The position numbers and the translations under genes were made by a program. The notes under the pieces are model-generated. The model was not told where the DNA came from. It ran no database searches and worked only from the letters and a program-made list of their open reading frames with translations. 16,120 nucleotides of DNA. Origin: Bacteroidota bacterium (GTDB taxonomy: Bacteria; Bacteroidota; Bacteroidia; Chitinophagales; Chitinophagaceae). The stretch is taken from contig CANGUS010000009.1 in assembly GCA_947457085.1 (NCBI GenBank), forward strand, positions 1 through 16,120. Direction: 5' to 3'. Of this stretch, positions 13,606 through 16,120 are shown piece after piece (positions within the stretch are counted from its first letter, which is position 1; each line of letters opens with the position of its first letter).

Positions 13606-15825
13606 TTAATTTTTACTGATTCGTTTCATAAACCGTTCATTTGATTTTGAAGTTAAAACCAATAGGTAATTTCCATTTGTCAAATGACGAATATCAATTG
13701 TATTTGAAGTTAATAAACTAGAAGAAATTATTTTTTCACCTAATAGGGAATAGATCTCAAAGCTTGTGAATTCATTGCTACTTTTAACAAACATCGTTCC
13801 ATCAGATGGATTTGGATAAACAGCGATCACTGCGTCTTCAACAGAAGAAATAGCATTCGGTTTTGTAATGGTGATTGTTTTTACACCAAATATACCAGAG
13901 CCATCATTTGCAGTAGCTTTCACTTCAACAGTGCCAGCGGTGATGCCAGTTAATAATCCAGCTGCATTGATGTTAGCGGTTCCTGTACCATTCGTTACAG
14001 ACCAAGTAACCGTGTTATTCGTTGCTGCATTTGGCAAAACAGTAGCAAACATTTGTAAAGTACTTCCTTCATTTATTGAATTGCTATTTGAATTAACAGT
14101 AATCATGGTCACAGGTAAATTGGTACTTTGATTCGTGATTGTAATCACTTTTGTACCAAAAATATTTGTCCCATCATTTGCGGTAGCTTTTACCGTTACC
14201 ATTCCATTGCTAATTGCAGTTAATAAACCTGTGTTTGCATTGATGGTAGCAGAACCCGTGCCGTTTTGTACAGACCAAGAGACTGTGCTATTGGTAGCAT
14301 TAGTAGGTAAAACAGTTGCAATCATTTGCAATGTTCCTGCATTGGTATTGATGGTTGAAACGCCACCTTGTCCTTGTACCACAATAGAGGTTACTAAATT
14401 AATCACTTGATTAGAAATAGTAATAGTTGCTGTGCCAAAAACACCACTCGCATCATTAGCAGTAGCTTTTACGGTAATGGTTCCATTGGTAATAGGAGTT
14501 AATAAACCGGCAGCATCAATAGTTGCAGATCCTGTACCATTTATAACAGACCAAGTATACGTTGAATTGAAGGCGTATGTTGGCAATACGGTCGCTAACA
14601 TTTGAAGAGTGGCTCCATTTACTGTTATGGTAGAAACCCCACCTTGTCCTTGCACCATTATAGAATTAACAAGTGGAGTTTGATTAGAAAGAAAAATAGT
14701 TTTATTGTCAAAAATACCAGATCCGTCATTTGCGGTTGCTGTCACAATTACGGTTCCATTGCTAACAGCCGTTAATAATCCGGTTGCACTAATTGTCGCA
14801 TTGCCGGTACCAGGAGCAACTGACCAAGTAACTGATTGATTCGTAGCAGTTGTTGGTGTAATATTAGCTACCATTTGCAAAGTGCCTCCGTTGACATTGA
14901 TATTGTTTACTCCACCTTGTCCTTGAACATTAATTGAAGTTACCAATACAATTACGATTTGATTGGAGATGGTTACGGTCATAGTTCCAATCACTCCAGA
15001 TCCATCATTAGCAGTAGCGGTAACTGTCACAGTACCATTGGCAGTAGCTGTTAATAATCCAGTTGTGCTTATCGTAGCATTTCCAGTGCCTGGAGTTACA
15101 GACCATGTTACGGTATTATTAGTTGCATTAGCTGGCAATACATTTGCTAACATTTGCAAAGTACCACCATTGGTTGTGATGGTAGAAGCACCACCTTGTC
15201 CGGTAACTGCGATAGAAGTAACAGGAAAATTTTGAACTAAATTGATTGTATAATCTTCAGTTTCACCCCAATCCATCACGTCATTTGGAAGCGGGCTAAC
15301 ATTACATGGAAGTATGAGAGGACCAAATGCCATCGTGTAACCATCATCCTCAACAACTCTGATTCTCATTCTAGTGTTACCTGCTAGAGCAGTTGTTGGA
15401 ATGGTGATATTGTCTGTTTTTATATTGGTTCCAAGTGGCAACCAATCAAGGATATTTGCAGATCCACCTACTTTTTCATTGGCATCAAAAACATTGTTGT
15501 GGTTATAATCTATCCATATGCCATAACCAGCACCTCCATATACATCTAATTCTGTACTAGCTGTGTATGAATTTCCTATCGTAAAATCAGGGATAGGTAA
15601 GTTGTTATAGAAGGTATAGTAGGGGAATGCAGCCTGAGAACCAGTATTATTATTCAAGGTTCCAAAAGAAACAGAAAATATCGCATCCGGAACATTTAAT
15701 GGTATACCTGCTATTTGTATAGCATCATCGAATTCTGCATCACAATAGGGAGCAGGAGAAGTTATTTGCGCCTTCATAAAAAATGCGGCAAACATCAAAA
15801 TGAATAATACGGTAATTTTTTTCAT
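13606..15825 (-). CDS. T9SS-exported surface protein with GEVED domain and five Big2 repeats
   Basis: A 739-residue protein: signal peptide 1-19 (MKKITVLFILMFAAFFMKAQ), a GEVED-type beta domain to about residue 197 (IWIDYNHNNVFDANEKV, MRIRVV and the closing WGETEDYTINL), then five Ig-like Big2 repeats of about 85-90 residues at 201-290, 295-382, 385-473, 477-566 and 570-654, and a type A T9SS sorting domain at about 664-739 (VYPNPSDGTMF, LTNGNYLLVLTSK). Each Big2 unit has LQM-A--LP, TWSV--GTG-A-I, GLLT and V-ATANDGSG. Proteins of this layout are exported across the outer membrane by T9SS and usually anchored to surface polysaccharide. No catalytic domain is present, so adhesion, matrix or ligand binding is the likely role. 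It is a single-gene unit bounded by a terminator and its own promoter. Confidence 0.92.
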   Translation of the reverse strand: MKKITVLFILMFAAFFMKAQITSPAPYCDAEFDDAIQIAGIPLNVPDAIFSVSFGTLNNNTGSQAAFPYYTFYNNLPIPDFTIGNSYTASTELDVYGGAGYGIWIDYNHNNVFDANEKVGGSANILDWLPLGTNIKTDNITIPTTALAGNTRMRIRVVEDDGYTMAFGPLILPCNVSPLPNDVMDWGETEDYTINLVQNFPVTSIAVTGQGGASTITTNGGTLQMLANVLPANATNNTVTWSVTPGTGNATISTTGLLTATANGTVTVTATANDGSGVIGTMTVTISNQIVIVLVTSINVQGQGGVNNINVNGGTLQMVANITPTTATNQSVTWSVAPGTGNATISATGLLTAVSNGTVIVTATANDGSGIFDNKTIFLSNQTPLVNSIMVQGQGGVSTITVNGATLQMLATVLPTYAFNSTYTWSVINGTGSATIDAAGLLTPITNGTITVKATANDASGVFGTATITISNQVINLVTSIVVQGQGGVSTINTNAGTLQMIATVLPTNATNSTVSWSVQNGTGSATINANTGLLTAISNGMVTVKATANDGTNIFGTKVITITNQSTNLPVTMITVNSNSNSINEGSTLQMFATVLPNAATNNTVTWSVTNGTGTANINAAGLLTGITAGTVEVKATANDGSGIFGVKTITITKPNAISSVEDAVIAVYPNPSDGTMFVKSSNEFTSFEIYSLLGEKIISSSLLTSNTIDIRHLTNGNYLLVLTSKSNERFMKRISKN
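13864..15225 (-). repeat. array of five approximately 265-nt coding repeats (Big2 domains)
   Basis: DNA for the five Big2 repeats at 14956-15225, 14680-14943, 14407-14673, 14128-14397 and 13864-14118 (order of translation). Units 1-4 begin with a TGQGG or QGQGG strand and are close at DNA level; unit 4 has one extra residue (INANTGLL) and unit 5 has lost the QGQGG strand. Recombination between units could change the copy number. Confidence 0.85.
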
Positions 15826-15880
15826 AATATTTTTTAAATAAGACGTGAATGTTTTAAATTATGTTTGAATTTTAGAGATT

Positions 15881-15888
15881 CAAATTTA
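15881..15888 (-). promoter_or_regulatory. candidate -7 box (TAAATTTG) of the T9SS protein gene
   Basis: An exact TAnnTTTG match on the minus strand, 55 nt upstream of the ATG. It implies a leader of about 50 nt, longer than for the metabolic genes here. No clear -33 TTG. Confidence 0.4.
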
Positions 15889-16004
15889 ATAATAATTATT
15901 AAGAATGCTAACATAAATTCATTTTGGTGTAACATGGGTGTAATATTTGCCTAAAAAAGTCTTATTCAGACAACTGAAATTAATGAAATGCCTGTAAAAA
16001 GGCA

Positions 16005-16037
16005 TAAAAAAGGTCCTCTATAATAATAGAGAACCTT
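16005..16037 (-). terminator. terminator just downstream of the tRNA-Arg fragment
   Basis: On the minus strand AAGGTTCTCTAT (16026-16037) pairs with ATAGAGGACCTT (16010-16021) over 12 bp with one G-T pair and loop TATT, followed by a T run. It begins 3 nt after the last tRNA base, the expected position for the native terminator of a tRNA gene. Confidence 0.85.
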
Positions 16038-16040
16038 GAG

Positions 16041-16094
16041 TGATCCCGTTTGGATTCGAACCAAAGACCTACAGCTTAGAAGGCTGTTGCTCTA
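16041..16094 (-). tRNA. tRNA-Arg(TCT), 3' part only; 5' half not matching (truncated)
   Basis: On the minus strand the following parts of an arginine tRNA are intact: D-stem 3' strand GAGC (16089-16092), anticodon stem ACAGC/GCTGT (16083-16087 with 16071-16075) around loop CTTCTAA with anticodon TCT (16078-16080), variable AGGTC, T stem TTTGG/CCAAA with loop TTCGAAT, and acceptor 3' strand CGGGATC plus discriminator A (16041). CCA is not encoded. Upstream of 16094, the bases where GATCCCG and a D-loop with GG should stand do not pair with CGGGATC and have no GG. A functional cloverleaf cannot be drawn, so this is the 3' piece of a tRNA gene. Confidence 0.75.
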
Positions 16095-16120
16095 TTTAAG
16101 CATCATACAAAGGTTTTTAA

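Noticed and set aside
13864..15225. The regular repeats as a CRISPR array
   Set aside because: The period of about 265 nt is coding throughout, with no short repeat plus unique spacer structure.
13868..15235. Series of 87-91 codon plus-strand open frames opposite the T9SS gene
   Set aside because: They recur with the Big2 repeat period and are antisense reflections of the same repeated codons; the minus-strand frame has signal peptide, domains and sorting signal.

Overview
This is an ordinary-looking chromosomal segment of a low-GC member of the phylum Bacteroidota. Four independent signs point there: a type IX secretion (T9SS) C-terminal sorting domain on a GEVED/Big2 surface protein; promoters of the Bacteroidota form TAnnTTTG; almost no Shine-Dalgarno sequences; and small beta-barrel families (DUF2490, OMP_b-brl type) typical of the phylum. 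The genus cannot be fixed from the sequence.

Layout. 1-2848 (+): the tail of an unidentified gene, an RluE-like rRNA pseudouridine synthase, a QueA-type enzyme with a large insert, and a secreted beta-rich protein. 2852-3937 (-): prfB (release factor 2) without the programmed frameshift, convergent with the previous gene. 4033-6925 (-): a more accessory-looking block with a small lipoprotein, a CDF-type cation transporter carrying an N-terminal HMA-like domain, a DUF2490 outer-membrane protein and a short MscS channel; the last two abut (TAGATG). A dispersed repeat of about 48 bp flanks the transporter/DUF2490/MscS module on both sides, and a partial third copy lies just beyond. 7424-9677 (-): an apparent operon coaE, NAGPA-family lipoprotein, Bpt/Ate-like transferase, ending in a strong terminator. 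9994-11431 (+): kdsA (metal-dependent type) and a SprT-like metallopeptidase gene. 11476-13317 (+): two tandem outer-membrane beta-barrel genes closed by two terminators. 13606-15825 (-): a T9SS-exported protein with five Ig-like Big2 repeats. 16041-16094 (-): the 3' part of a tRNA-Arg(TCT) with its terminator but no matching 5' half.

Functionally the window mixes translation and RNA modification (rluE, queA, prfB, tRNA-Arg), cofactor and lipopolysaccharide synthesis (coaE, kdsA) and envelope proteins. Several start codons lie only 4-13 nt downstream of an exact TAnnTTTG box, so many transcripts should be leaderless or nearly so.

No CRISPR array, toxin-antitoxin pair, restriction system, phage gene or intact transposase is visible, and no clearly new multi-gene system stands out. 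The most interesting leads are the truncated tRNA-Arg, which may be an attachment-site scar of an element lying beyond the right edge, the repeat-flanked transporter/channel module, and the unusual QueA and Bpt-like variants.
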